DNA of 64,000 nt from Catenovulum adriaticum (lineage in GTDB: Bacteria; Pseudomonadota; Gammaproteobacteria; Enterobacterales; Alteromonadaceae). This document shows positions 28,208 through 37,739 of the stretch, in pieces (the first letter of the stretch is position 1; the number at the start of each line of letters is the position of its first letter). The DNA lies in assembly GCF_026725475.1 (NCBI RefSeq), contig NZ_CP109965.1, positions 1,736,001 through 1,800,000 on the forward strand, read 5' to 3'. A model generated the notes under the pieces. The model was not told where the DNA came from, searched no databases, and saw only the letters and a list, made by a program, of their open reading frames with translations. A program made the position numbers and the translations under genes.

Positions 28208-28525
28208 TTAATTAAATAAGTTATCGATTTGGGTTAATACCAAATATAACGGCTTGGGGTTAAAGTCTGCATCTTTATAAACCTCTTCTGCTATTGGCAT
28301 CAAGCAAAGGTTTGGGGGTAAGCTTTGCTTACTATTTAAAATAGCTTGCATTCTTTCAATAAAAATAAATTGCAACCATTGATGAAAATCTAACGTATCA
28401 ATACAAAAAGGTTGTGTGCTTGTTAGTGCGCTTTGACTTGGTCGGTTTACTTGCCACAAATCGAGCTGCTTAAGTACTTGTTCTAAATCTCGCAAAAGTA
28501 CTGAAAGCTGCTGTGCTTTATTCAT
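28208..28525 (-). CDS. yqcC: YqcC family protein (DUF446)
   Basis: A 105-residue helical protein. SQPFCIDTLDFHQWLQFIFIERMQAILNS and the following LPPNLCLMPIAEEVY are the DUF446 signature. The function is unknown; no enzyme motif is visible. It is the first gene of the yqcC-truC-yqcA unit, with the divergent DUF3549 gene 116 bases away, so both promoters should lie in that gap. Confidence 0.9.
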   Translation of the reverse strand: MNKAQQLSVLLRDLEQVLKQLDLWQVNRPSQSALTSTQPFCIDTLDFHQWLQFIFIERMQAILNSKQSLPPNLCLMPIAEEVYKDADFNPKPLYLVLTQIDNLFN

Positions 28526-28641
28526 TATAAATCAACTCCGTAAACCCGTTATCTATAAACAAAAAGACTATTATAGCGAGAGACTGCTTCTGTTATAATC
28601 TTTTTATCTAGGTTTTTATCAAAATAGTGCATTAAGACAAT

Positions 28642-29673
28642 ATGAAAAATATATCTACTTTATTTGAATTAATTCAATCTTCTGGCTGTGATTACTGTAT
28701 ATATGACATAGGTCGTCGAGTTGTCGAAATTCCAAAAACCGAGTTTGAACGCTTTGAAAATGCTCAGCAAGCTTACCCTTACCCTATTCAAAAAACGGCC
28801 CGCTTTGCGTTAGTTTACTGGCCGTTAGGACAAACCGGCAATCCTTTTATTTGGTTTATGAACTTGCCATTAAATGAAGAAAGTATGTTAATTGAAGCTT
28901 CACGAAACCATTTTGTTGCTATTATTCAAGAAGCTATGGGTAATAAAATTACCGAACAAGGTGAACAACAGTTGCCAGATAACCCATACATAAAAGCGCC
29001 AGATGCAAAAAAACTAGCCATGGTAAACGCCAAATTAAAATATAAACTGCAACTACCACCATCCAGTTATTTAGCCGATTGTATTAGTTATTTATCACAC
29101 GAAAACTGGACAAAATGGCAAGATTTAGCCGTGCAAGGTTGGGCCGATTTAATAGTGCGTTTAGAAGATCCTAAAATTAAGCAATTATTTGATAACGGCT
29201 TTTTTGAATTTCCAGCGCCAATGAAAGATGAATTAGCCAGCTTAATTGAACACCAAACGTTAAGTCGAGCGACTAATCGTCGTATTATTCGTCAGTTACA
29301 AAACAAAGATCTGGATAAACAAGCACAGCTAAGTTTATTACGTTGTCTTTCTGGTTGGTCCACCGATAATGAAATTAACCAATATTTAACTCAAGTATTA
29401 AACACTGAACAAGCCATAGATGCAGATTTATTAGCCATTATTAGTGCTCGTTGTTTCGAAGCATTAGCTGACCCTTTATTACTTACTTTGTATTTAGAAC
29501 AAATTGCAGATCATCCCGCTGAAGGTTTATTTGAAGCTCTGTTTACAGACTTGGTGGCAATTCCTAATTTACGCCGCTGTATTTTTGCATTATTACAAAA
29601 TCCAGCCGCATTACCAAAAACCAGAATTGCACTAAGCAAAATGGTTTCAGGAAAATATAATGCAACTCATTGA
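28642..29673 (+). CDS. DUF3549 family protein
   Basis: A 343-residue soluble protein that matches DUF3549, a family of marine Gammaproteobacteria with no known function. Seen features are the N-terminal LFELIQSSGCDYCIYDIGRRV and the aromatic block FALVYWPLGQTGNPFIWFMNLPLNEE. The C-terminal two thirds are helical, possibly repeat-like. It overlaps the DUF3301 gene by 14 bases, so the two are translated together, as is usual for this pair. Confidence 0.82.
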   Translation: MKNISTLFELIQSSGCDYCIYDIGRRVVEIPKTEFERFENAQQAYPYPIQKTARFALVYWPLGQTGNPFIWFMNLPLNEESMLIEASRNHFVAIIQEAMGNKITEQGEQQLPDNPYIKAPDAKKLAMVNAKLKYKLQLPPSSYLADCISYLSHENWTKWQDLAVQGWADLIVRLEDPKIKQLFDNGFFEFPAPMKDELASLIEHQTLSRATNRRIIRQLQNKDLDKQAQLSLLRCLSGWSTDNEINQYLTQVLNTEQAIDADLLAIISARCFEALADPLLLTLYLEQIADHPAEGLFEALFTDLVAIPNLRRCIFALLQNPAALPKTRIALSKMVSGKYNATH

Positions 29674-29968
29674 TATAGTAATTTTAATTGGCATTTTTTT
29701 AATCGCGGCGCAATTTTGGCAACTACGAAAACAAACAGAGGCCGCACATGCATACGCCCGAAATTACTGCGAAAAGAATAATATTCAATTTATCGCACTT
29801 GCCCGTAAAAAGACCAATATAAAACTCTTCAAGAAAAAGTTAATTGTATGGAGAAGCGTATTCGATATTGAATTTAGCGGAAATGGTGAAGATGCCAGTT
29901 CTGGCTGTATGGTGCTTGAAGATCTGCGTTTAATCGATATTACCACCCAAGCTTATCCTGTTAATTAA
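29660..29968 (+). CDS. DUF3301 family membrane-anchored protein
   Basis: A 102-residue protein with one N-terminal transmembrane helix (IDIVILIGIFLIAAQFW), then a basic soluble part with QTEAAHAYARNYCEKNNIQFI and WRSVFDIEFSGNGED, typical of DUF3301. The function is unknown. Its start lies inside the end of the DUF3549 gene; the constant pairing suggests joint action. Confidence 0.85.
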   Translation: MQLIDIVILIGIFLIAAQFWQLRKQTEAAHAYARNYCEKNNIQFIALARKKTNIKLFKKKLIVWRSVFDIEFSGNGEDASSGCMVLEDLRLIDITTQAYPVN

Positions 29969-30058
29969 TCACATAGATCGTCGTCAGTCTATTTACGACT
30001 TAAGCAGTTACACACCGAATAAAGCTTTTTGTAATTGTTTAAGCCGTGTTTGTTTTTT

Positions 30059-30138
30059 GCGCTGAGAGAAAAATTGTTTTATGCGAGGTTTAACAGTCTA
30101 ACCAAGTTATTTCTCGTGCAACATAAGACAATTAGCGC
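30059..30138. repeat. Imperfect inverted repeat between convergent genes
   Basis: GCGCT (30059-30063) and ATTGTTTTATG (30073-30083) are mirrored by CATAAGACAAT (30122-30132) and AGCGC (30134-30138), giving an about 80-base foldback. It could be a terminator of the DUF3301 or response-regulator gene, or a small repeated element. No target-site duplication was identified. Confidence 0.35.
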
Positions 30139-30160
30139 CTATGCCCGCTTACGCAGGAAA

Positions 30161-31372
30161 TTAAAATAACTCAATATCAACATCGGCTACGCTTTCAGCT
30201 GATAAAAAATACTTTTCTTCCGTTTCTTTTACATGAGAAACAATTTGTGCTTGTTCATCAACTAAGTTTTGCATTGTATTTAGCACACTGCTCAAGGTTT
30301 TATTCGTTTGCTCTGATGCCATTACGCTATCGGTGACTTGCTCTATCGTATTCATAACGCTATCTAAAATATATTTTTCTTGATCGTCATCTAAGCCCAG
30401 CGTTGGTATTCTAGATTCAAGCTCGTAAAACATACTTCGCATTTTTTCATAACCCGCCTGCTGATTTTGATTTAGGGTATTCGTTAAGCTAACTAATTCA
30501 TCTTTCATTTCATGAAACGTATAAGTTAACCTATTTGCTTGCTCGGTTAGGGCTTTTTCAACTTCAAGTGAGTGTAGTTTAGCGTCTGTTGCACCCAATG
30601 CTGATGGAAATAAATCTTTTAAGCGTCCATAAGTATCGAGCTGAGTGACTGGCATATTTTTAATTAGCACGCTCACTTTTGGATAATTAATAATGGTTCT
30701 GGCCCCAAAATCAACAAAACGTTTATCTAAACGAGCGGCTTGCATTAATTTTTTTTCGAGTGGTTTAACAACTTCTTTAGATGAAAAATAGTAATCTTCG
30801 TTTGCTAATTCCATGTAGAGCAGACAATTAAGCCCCCACGTTTTGGTCAAATTTAAAAAATGTTTAGCAAGTTCGTCAACCACAGTTGCACCATAGCTTT
30901 TTTCAACAAACCCCATAACTTGGCCTAACTCGCTATTACCTGTCATTGCGGTAAATGCTGTGTTTTCAGCCATTGCTATTTTTTGACTTAGCTTTTTCTT
31001 TTCAGCGTAATAATTTTTAATCACCCACAGTTTGGTTTGTAAAAAAGACATATCAAACGGTTTAACAATAAAATCATCTGCCCCTGCTTCGTACCCTTTT
31101 AAAATTTCTTCGACTTTATTTTTTCCAGATAAAAATATGACAGGAACGTGTCCTAGTTCAGGCGTCTGTTTTAATTTTTCACAAACCTGATATCCGTTTT
31201 GTCCTGGCATTTCGATATCCAGTAAAATTAATTCAACCGGTTGCGATAAAGCGCTGTCTATACCTTCATCGCCATTGTAAGCATGGTATAAATTAAAATT
31301 ATCTTCTAACTGACTCTCAATAAATTTGTGAGTCATTTTATCATCATCAATTAACAATATGTCTGTAGGCAT
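30161..31372 (-). CDS. Orphan response regulator with unclassified C-terminal region
   Basis: A 403-residue protein. Residues 1-120 form a receiver domain with acidic pocket DD at 10-11, phospho-acceptor Asp52 in LLLDIEMPG, Ser82 and Lys104 in VKPFD, so it should be phosphorylated. The remaining 280 residues match no output domain that I recognise: no HTH, GGDEF, EAL or HD-GYP motif. A middle region (about 150-260) looks globular, and 270-390 is predicted helical, partly coiled coil. ATG at 31372 is chosen for its GGAG site and because the receiver begins there; an ATG 10 codons upstream is weaker. No kinase gene is adjacent. Confidence 0.85.
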   Translation of the reverse strand: MPTDILLIDDDKMTHKFIESQLEDNFNLYHAYNGDEGIDSALSQPVELILLDIEMPGQNGYQVCEKLKQTPELGHVPVIFLSGKNKVEEILKGYEAGADDFIVKPFDMSFLQTKLWVIKNYYAEKKKLSQKIAMAENTAFTAMTGNSELGQVMGFVEKSYGATVVDELAKHFLNLTKTWGLNCLLYMELANEDYYFSSKEVVKPLEKKLMQAARLDKRFVDFGARTIINYPKVSVLIKNMPVTQLDTYGRLKDLFPSALGATDAKLHSLEVEKALTEQANRLTYTFHEMKDELVSLTNTLNQNQQAGYEKMRSMFYELESRIPTLGLDDDQEKYILDSVMNTIEQVTDSVMASEQTNKTLSSVLNTMQNLVDEQAQIVSHVKETEEKYFLSAESVADVDIELF

Positions 31373-31542
31373 GCCAGCTCCACTGATAATATAACTATCC
31401 AATGTTATAAAATAAGCATAGCCTCTTAATTAAATAAATCTAGCGCTAAAAACAAAGAAGTTAGTTCAAAGTGAAAGTCGTAAAGAAGCGTTGGTAAGTT
31501 GTGTTGTGACGCGTGTAAAAGATGAAATTAAAGCGTGAGCGA

Positions 31543-31583
31543 AAAAATCAGCCGCACTATCACTTTATGTTGAGTGTGCGGCT
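31543..31583 (-). terminator. Rho-independent terminator of gnd
   Basis: On the minus strand AGCCGCAC pairs with GTGCGGCT around an 18-base loop and is followed by GATTTTTTC. It lies 11 bases after the gnd stop. Confidence 0.75.
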
Positions 31584-31593
31584 AAGGTAAGCT

Positions 31594-33120
31594 TTATTTA
31601 AGACGGACGATATCTCGCTCAGCAGACCAATTGATGTGATAGAACTGGCCTCTTGGCTCATCAACACGTTCAAATGTATGAGAACCAAAGAAATCACGCT
31701 GACCTTGCAATAAGTTAGCAGCGGTCGTTTCACTACGATATGAATCATAATAAGACAAAGAAGAGGTGAAACAAGGCATAGCAACACCCAAACGAACACC
31801 ATCTACGATTGCTTCACGCCAGTTTTCCTGAAACTTTTCAATTTGACCGGCAAAGTAATCATCCATCAATAAATTAGCAAGCGCTTTGTCTTTATTGAAT
31901 GCATCCGTGATTGATTGTAAAAATACCGCACGGATAATACAGCCAGCACGCCAAATTTTAGCGATTGCTGCAAAATCTAAATCCCAACCTTGCTGCTCGC
32001 CTGCGGTTTTCATTAATTCAAAGCCTTGTGCATAAGCACAAATTTTTGAACAATATAAAGCATCATGTACGCGTTGAATGTAAGCTTGTTTTTCACTTTC
32101 TGGAACTGTTTTAACCGCTGGGCCTTTTAAAATGCCAGAAGCTTTAATTCGGTTATCTTTTAAACTAGATAAGCATCGAGCATAAACAGATGCAGTTACT
32201 GCCATTGCCGGCGAACCAATTTCTAAGCTGCCCATGGCTGTCCAAAGACCTGTGCCTTTTTGACCTGCGACATCTAAAATAACGTCAACGATAGGCTTGC
32301 CAGTAATAGGATCATCCTGATCTAATACTTCTGCAGAAATTTCAATTAAGTAGCTATTAAGTGGGCCTTTATTCCATTCACGGAAAATAGCTGCAATTTC
32401 TTTTGGGGTTAAATTAAGCGCGGTGCGTAAGCTTTGATATGCTTCGCAAATTAATTGCATATCGGCATATTCTATACCGTTATGAACCATTTTTACATAA
32501 TGGCCAGCACCTGTTGGACCAATATAAGCCGCACAAGGCTCGCCTTCTTTAACTGGATTACCAGGTTCATTATTAACTAAAGGTAAGCCTGATTTAGGAT
32601 CAACTTTAGCAGAGATAGCCTCAAGTACAGGTTCTAAACGAGCCCAGCCAGCTTGATCGCCTGATGGCATTAACGATGGGCCAAAACGAGCGCCCACTTC
32701 ACCACCTGATACAGCGCAGCTAAAGAAGATAAATTTACCGTTGTATTGTTTTTCACGCTCGACAGTATCAGTCCATAAACTGTTACCAGTATCAACAACA
32801 ATATCATCTTGTGAAATTCCGTGCTCTAGTAATTTAGCACATACAATGTCAACCGGTTTCCCTGCTGGGATAGATAAAATAATTAAATATGGCTTTTCCA
32901 ACTGGCTCAACATATCTTCAAATGATGAACAACCAATGATTCTTGCGTCTTGATTACCGCGTTCAATTTCATCTTGAGATAAAATGCCCTGCACTTTATC
33001 AGTATCTAAATCAAATGCAGCAACTTTGTAACCGTTATCTGCTAGGTTTAAGCCTAAGCTTTTACCCATAACACCTAAACCGATCAAACCGATTTGGCAA
33101 AGTGGAGTCGTGCGCGACAT
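31594..33120 (-). CDS. gnd: 6-phosphogluconate dehydrogenase, decarboxylating
   Basis: A 508-residue enzyme that turns 6-phosphogluconate into ribulose-5-phosphate and CO2 with NADP+. The nucleotide-binding IGLIGLGVMGKSLGLNLADNG, SCAVSGGEVGARFGPSLMPSG and the active-site KMVHNGIEYADMQLI are clear. It is longer than the 468-residue E. coli form, in the range of the long Gnd type. It starts at ATG 33120. Although it lies near the Entner-Doudoroff genes it is transcribed alone, with its own terminator. A CATTGTTAACAATG palindrome is 163 bases upstream. Confidence 0.96.
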   Translation of the reverse strand: MSRTTPLCQIGLIGLGVMGKSLGLNLADNGYKVAAFDLDTDKVQGILSQDEIERGNQDARIIGCSSFEDMLSQLEKPYLIILSIPAGKPVDIVCAKLLEHGISQDDIVVDTGNSLWTDTVEREKQYNGKFIFFSCAVSGGEVGARFGPSLMPSGDQAGWARLEPVLEAISAKVDPKSGLPLVNNEPGNPVKEGEPCAAYIGPTGAGHYVKMVHNGIEYADMQLICEAYQSLRTALNLTPKEIAAIFREWNKGPLNSYLIEISAEVLDQDDPITGKPIVDVILDVAGQKGTGLWTAMGSLEIGSPAMAVTASVYARCLSSLKDNRIKASGILKGPAVKTVPESEKQAYIQRVHDALYCSKICAYAQGFELMKTAGEQQGWDLDFAAIAKIWRAGCIIRAVFLQSITDAFNKDKALANLLMDDYFAGQIEKFQENWREAIVDGVRLGVAMPCFTSSLSYYDSYRSETTAANLLQGQRDFFGSHTFERVDEPRGQFYHINWSAERDIVRLK

Positions 33121-33272
33121 AATTACTATTCCTATAATCGTCAGCTTGTCAAAATTCGGCGATATTCTAGCTAAAAAGCATGCCCTAGGCTATACAGATA
33201 GCGCTTAGAATGCCCTGTATTGGATAAGTGAAAGTTATAAGCATCATAACGTTCATAAATGCAATTAATAGT

Positions 33273-33296
33273 ACATGGACGTCATTGTTAACAATG
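33273..33296. promoter_or_regulatory. Palindrome CATTGTTAACAATG with adjacent ACATGGACGT
   Basis: The perfect 14-bp palindrome at 33283-33296 contains the same ATTGTTAACAAT core as the sulfatase operator. It is flanked by two copies of GTACATGG (33271 and just after 33300). It lies in the 285-base gap between glgX (ending) and gnd (starting). ACATGGACGT also fits the CsrA consensus on the plus strand. Function is unproven. Confidence 0.45.
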
Positions 33297-33359
33297 TCAT
33301 TAGTACATGGTGTCGAAGCGTGCTTTGAAATAGGATTTTAAGCTAAGTTGGAATTAATA

Positions 33360-33391
33360 AAGCAACACAAAAATGTCACTTTGTGTTGCTT
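33360..33391 (-). terminator. Stem-loop after glgX, probable terminator
   Basis: AAGCAACACAAA pairs with TTTGTGTTGCTT (12 bp) around an 8-base loop, 15 bases after the glgX stop. The following T-run on the minus strand is short. Confidence 0.65.
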
Positions 33392-33405
33392 AAAACATTC
33401 AGTTT

Positions 33406-35514
33406 TTAAAGCTGACGCGTGAGCAAGGTAAGGCTTTTGGATTGTTGGTTATAGCTGTCGCCGACCGATTTTTGCTTGTTAAATTGGTTATCTTCTATTG
33501 ACGTATCAAATATTAACGCCCAGTTTTGACCTTTTGCCAATGCCGGTAAGGTAAAGTGCAAATCATTATTTTCAGCATTAAACAAAATTAAAAACCTATC
33601 TTGATCAGGACAATACGCTTGATTACAACAAGCTAGCTCTACCGCTAAACTAAAGTTATGAGGTGCATTCCAAGCAAGCTCGTCCATAGGTTCACCGTTC
33701 ACTTGAAACCAGTTAACCTTATGGTTATTGAGCGAACCAAAATAAGCGTCGTCTTCAAGAGATAATGAATGCAACAATTGACTACTATGCCTGAGTTTAA
33801 TTAATTGCTTAACGAAGTTAAGTAGCGATTTATCGGCTTTAGTTAACTGCCAGTTTAGCCAGCTAATGGTGTTATCCTGACAATAGGCATTATTATTGCC
33901 CAGTTGCGTGCGGCCAATTTCGTCTCCGGCCAGCAAATGTGGCGTACCTTGAGATAAAAATAAAGTAGCTAAAAAATTACGTTTTTGTTTTTCTCGTAAA
34001 GCGTTAATTTTTTGGCTGTCTGTAGGGCCTTCAACACCATGATTAAAAGAAACGTTATGGCCATGACCATCTCGGTTATCTTCACCGTTGGCATCGTTAT
34101 GCTTGTGGTTATAACTCACCAAATCATTCAGTGTGAATCCATCGTGATAAGCAATATAATTAACACTGGTATTAATGGTTCTAATATCCTTTAAAAACAC
34201 ATCCCGAGAACCTAACAAACGAGTCGCAAAATCGCCCAACAATGAGCCGCTACCATGCCAAAACCCTTTAACTGTATCTCTAAATTTATCATTACATTCA
34301 TGCCAGTTTTCAGGAAATTGACCTAATCGGTAACCGCCCCAACCTATATCCCAAGGTTCGGCAATTAATTTAACGTCACTTAATACCGGATCTTGAAATA
34401 ATACTTTAAAGAAAGCGGAATAGTTGTCGAAATCATTGCCTTCACGCGCTAAACTTACGGCTAAATCGAACCGAAAACCATCAACTTGCATTTCTTCCAC
34501 CCAGTATCTTAGTGATTGAGTGACTAATTGAAGTACATAAGGATTATCTAAATTAATACTGTTTCCGCAGCCCGTATTATTGACTAAATTAGCATAATTT
34601 AACTGACCATTTTTGTCTTGCTCAAACAAATAGAAGTTACGATTATCTAAGCCTCTAAAAGATAAAATAGGTCCTTGCAAGCCCCCTTCTGCACTGTGAT
34701 TAAATACCACGTCCAAAATTACTTCGATGCCGTTTTTATGTAATTCACGCACCATGGTTTTAAACTCAGTGACAGAGTCTTTAACTGCGTATCTAGGTTC
34801 GGGAGTAAAAAAGTTTATCGGGTTATACCCCCAATAATTACTCAGCCCTAGTTGCTCTAATCTTGGTTCTGACATAAATGCCATAACCGGCATTAATTGC
34901 AAGCTAGTGACACCAAGTTCTTTTAAATAGCGGATAACACTTGGTTCAATCAAGCCTAAATAAGTCCCTTTGTATTCTTCTTTTACTTTAGGGTGAAGCT
35001 TGGTAAAGCCCTTTACATGAGTTTCATATAAAACGGTGTCTGAGTCAGGGATATTAGGTTTTGGCGTTTGCTGCCAGTCAAAAGTAGCATGATCTATCAG
35101 CACCCCTTTAGGAACCATATGTTGGGAATCGTCTTGGTATAAGCGCTCATTCCAGCAAACCGCTCTATTTAACTTTTTGGCATAAGGGTCTATCAGCAAT
35201 TTGTTCGGATCATGAAACAACCCGTTTTCAGGTGAATATTGCCCACTCACTCTGTAACCATATAACTGGCCAGGCTTAACGCCTTCAACGAAGACATGCC
35301 AAACTCTGCCTTTTTTGCCTGGCATGTCAATTTTTGCTAATTGATTTTCGTCACTATCAAATAAACAAAGTTGAACGTTTTCCGCTTCGGGTGCATATAC
35401 CGCAAAATTAGTCCCTTTACCTTTAATGTAGTGTGGGCCGAGTTTATCCCCGTCTCCCAAATAAATATTAAAGTTACCTACCTTAGTTATTTTTTTTTGC
35501 TGCACTCGTTTCAC
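33406..35514 (-). CDS. glgX: Glycogen debranching enzyme GlgX
   Basis: A 702-residue GH13 isoamylase-type enzyme that cleaves alpha-1,6 branches of phosphorylase-limit glycogen. The N-terminal carbohydrate-binding fold (CBM48) covers about residues 15-130. Catalytic signatures are DVVFNHSAEGG, DGFRFDLAVSL (nucleophile Asp), AEPWDIG (acid Glu) and YHDGFTLNDLVSYNHKHNDANG, the last being typical of GlgX. The start is GTG with AGGAGG five bases before it. It follows glgB by 38 bases, so glgB-glgX form an operon. Confidence 0.95.
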   Translation of the reverse strand: MKRVQQKKITKVGNFNIYLGDGDKLGPHYIKGKGTNFAVYAPEAENVQLCLFDSDENQLAKIDMPGKKGRVWHVFVEGVKPGQLYGYRVSGQYSPENGLFHDPNKLLIDPYAKKLNRAVCWNERLYQDDSQHMVPKGVLIDHATFDWQQTPKPNIPDSDTVLYETHVKGFTKLHPKVKEEYKGTYLGLIEPSVIRYLKELGVTSLQLMPVMAFMSEPRLEQLGLSNYWGYNPINFFTPEPRYAVKDSVTEFKTMVRELHKNGIEVILDVVFNHSAEGGLQGPILSFRGLDNRNFYLFEQDKNGQLNYANLVNNTGCGNSINLDNPYVLQLVTQSLRYWVEEMQVDGFRFDLAVSLAREGNDFDNYSAFFKVLFQDPVLSDVKLIAEPWDIGWGGYRLGQFPENWHECNDKFRDTVKGFWHGSGSLLGDFATRLLGSRDVFLKDIRTINTSVNYIAYHDGFTLNDLVSYNHKHNDANGEDNRDGHGHNVSFNHGVEGPTDSQKINALREKQKRNFLATLFLSQGTPHLLAGDEIGRTQLGNNNAYCQDNTISWLNWQLTKADKSLLNFVKQLIKLRHSSQLLHSLSLEDDAYFGSLNNHKVNWFQVNGEPMDELAWNAPHNFSLAVELACCNQAYCPDQDRFLILFNAENNDLHFTLPALAKGQNWALIFDTSIEDNQFNKQKSVGDSYNQQSKSLTLLTRQL

Positions 35515-35552
35515 CTAAGCCTCCTAGATTATGGTATTGACTAAAACACTAT

Positions 35553-37739
35553 CTACTCATATACGATATACACAGTTGCTAGTGGTGGTAAATCAATCAT
35601 GATTGATTTTTCTTGCCCTTGCCATGCTATATCTTGCGCTTCAAAATGCGTATTTGACAGAAAATCACTGCCCCAATAAATTTGTTCATCTGTTGATAAC
35701 AGTAATTTATAGGTGCCTTTATCTTTTACCCCAATTCGGTAACCTTCGTGCGGAACGGGTGTAAAGTTACTTACAACATAAACTTTTTGTTCACTGGATT
35801 CAGCTTTACGAATAAAAGATAAAATGCTTTGACCTGAATCTTGATGTTCAACCCATTCAAACCCACCTGCTTCGTGATCTTTTTCATAAAGTGCTGGGTA
35901 TTCAGTGTAAAGTTGATTCAATTTTCGATACAGGTTTTGAATGCCTTTGTGCTTTTCGTATTCAAGTAAATACCAGTCAACCGAACCTGCATGGTTCCAC
36001 TCTGCCGATTGTCCAATGTCGTTACCCATAAAATTGAGTTTCTTACCTGGATGAGCATACATAAAACCGGCATAAGCTCGTTGATTAGCAGCAGCTTGCC
36101 ACTCATCACCTGGCATTTTTCTCAGCAAAGAGCCTTTACCATGTACAACTTCATCATGAGAGATTGGCAATACAAAGTTTTCATTATAGGCATACACCAT
36201 AGAGAAAGTTATTTCATTATGATGATATTTACGATAAGCCGGATCTTTTGAAATGAAATGCAAGCTATCGTGCATCCAGCCCATATTCCATTTAAATCCA
36301 AAACCTAATCCACCTTCAAAAACGGGCCTTGAAACTTTAGGAAAAGCCGTTGACTCTTCGGCTATTGTAAAGGCGTGTGGATACTTGCCATAAACCTCTT
36401 TGTTAAACCATCGTAGTAAGCTAACGGCTTCATAGTTTTCATTCCCACCATCGATGTTAGGTACCCACTCACCTTCATCACGTGAGTAATCCCAGTAAAG
36501 CATACTCGCGACTGCATCGACTCGCAGCGCGTCAATATGAAATTTATCAAGCCAAATAAGTGCACTTGCAACTAAAAACTGTCGGACGGAATCTTTACCG
36601 AAGTCATAAATACAAGAGTTCCAATCCGGATGCCAACCTCTTTTAGGATCTTCGTATTCGTATACATAAGTCCCATCAAATCTTGCTAACCCGTGACCAT
36701 CTTCAGGAAAATGAGCCGGAACCCAATCCAAAATCACACCAACGCCATTTTGGTGGCATTGATCAACAAAATATTTAAAATCATCTGGGGAGCCAAAACG
36801 ACTAGTAGGTGCAAATAAACCAACTGGCTGATAACCCCATGAACCATCATACGGATGTTCTGAAATAGGCATTAATTCAATATGGGTGTAGCCCATATCT
36901 TTTACATAGGCAATAAGCTCATCAGCCAACTGATGGTAACTTAAGGCTTGTGGGCCTTTTTCATTATAATGAGGCTTCCAGCTACCTGCATGCAGCTCGT
37001 AGATAGCCATCGGTGATTTATAACGATTAACTTTAGCTTGAGATTCAAGCCATTCACTATCATTCCATTGATACTGACTATGATCAAACACAATAGAAGC
37101 ATGAGAAGGATATTGATCAGCGTAAAAACCAACAGGATCGGATTTATGGGGTAGCGAATTGCCCGTTGGGTCTTTAATTTCATATTTATAGCGAGTACCC
37201 GCATTAACATTTGGTATCACCAAAACCCAGTGCCCACACTGAGTTTTTTGCATAATATGATAGCGACCATCCCAATGATTAAAATCACCAATAACACTTA
37301 CACTACTTGCGTTAGGCGCAAATACCGCAAACCGAGTGGCCGAAATTTTACCTTGAGCAGTATCGAGTTCAATTAACTGTGCGCCCAGCTGCTGATAAAT
37401 ATTTTCTGGTTTTGTACCCACATAATGAACAGCATGAAAAGCTTGCTCTTGAAACTGGTAAGGGTCAGTCACTTCATAGGTATGTTCTGCGTTACTGACT
37501 TTAAAATAATATGTGAAATTATCATCGAGATCGTCAAAATTGGCTTCAAATAAGCCCAAAGCGTCAATCTGAGTTAATTCACCAACAGATTGATTTGTTT
37601 TAAAGTCAATAACTTCAACTTTAATTGCATGTGGGATCCAAGCCCGAATAAGCGAATGTTTGCTGTCTTGATTTATTTGTAAACCTAAAAAATCGAATGG
37701 GTTGTGGAGCTTGGCTTGGTTTAATTCGTTTGCGAGCAT
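35553..37739 (-). CDS. glgB: 1,4-alpha-glucan branching enzyme GlgB
   Basis: A 728-residue GH13 enzyme that adds alpha-1,6 branches to glycogen, the same length as E. coli GlgB. An N-terminal region and a CBM48 domain (FAVFAPNASSVSVIGDFNHWDG) precede the barrel. Active-site motifs are DWVPAHFP, DALRVDAVASMLYWDYSR with the nucleophile Asp, IAEESTAFP with the acid Glu, and ISHDEVVHGKGSL. glgX follows. glgC, glgA and glgP are not in the window, so this is only part of the glycogen pathway. Confidence 0.97.
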   Translation of the reverse strand: MLANELNQAKLHNPFDFLGLQINQDSKHSLIRAWIPHAIKVEVIDFKTNQSVGELTQIDALGLFEANFDDLDDNFTYYFKVSNAEHTYEVTDPYQFQEQAFHAVHYVGTKPENIYQQLGAQLIELDTAQGKISATRFAVFAPNASSVSVIGDFNHWDGRYHIMQKTQCGHWVLVIPNVNAGTRYKYEIKDPTGNSLPHKSDPVGFYADQYPSHASIVFDHSQYQWNDSEWLESQAKVNRYKSPMAIYELHAGSWKPHYNEKGPQALSYHQLADELIAYVKDMGYTHIELMPISEHPYDGSWGYQPVGLFAPTSRFGSPDDFKYFVDQCHQNGVGVILDWVPAHFPEDGHGLARFDGTYVYEYEDPKRGWHPDWNSCIYDFGKDSVRQFLVASALIWLDKFHIDALRVDAVASMLYWDYSRDEGEWVPNIDGGNENYEAVSLLRWFNKEVYGKYPHAFTIAEESTAFPKVSRPVFEGGLGFGFKWNMGWMHDSLHFISKDPAYRKYHHNEITFSMVYAYNENFVLPISHDEVVHGKGSLLRKMPGDEWQAAANQRAYAGFMYAHPGKKLNFMGNDIGQSAEWNHAGSVDWYLLEYEKHKGIQNLYRKLNQLYTEYPALYEKDHEAGGFEWVEHQDSGQSILSFIRKAESSEQKVYVVSNFTPVPHEGYRIGVKDKGTYKLLLSTDEQIYWGSDFLSNTHFEAQDIAWQGQEKSIMIDLPPLATVYIVYE

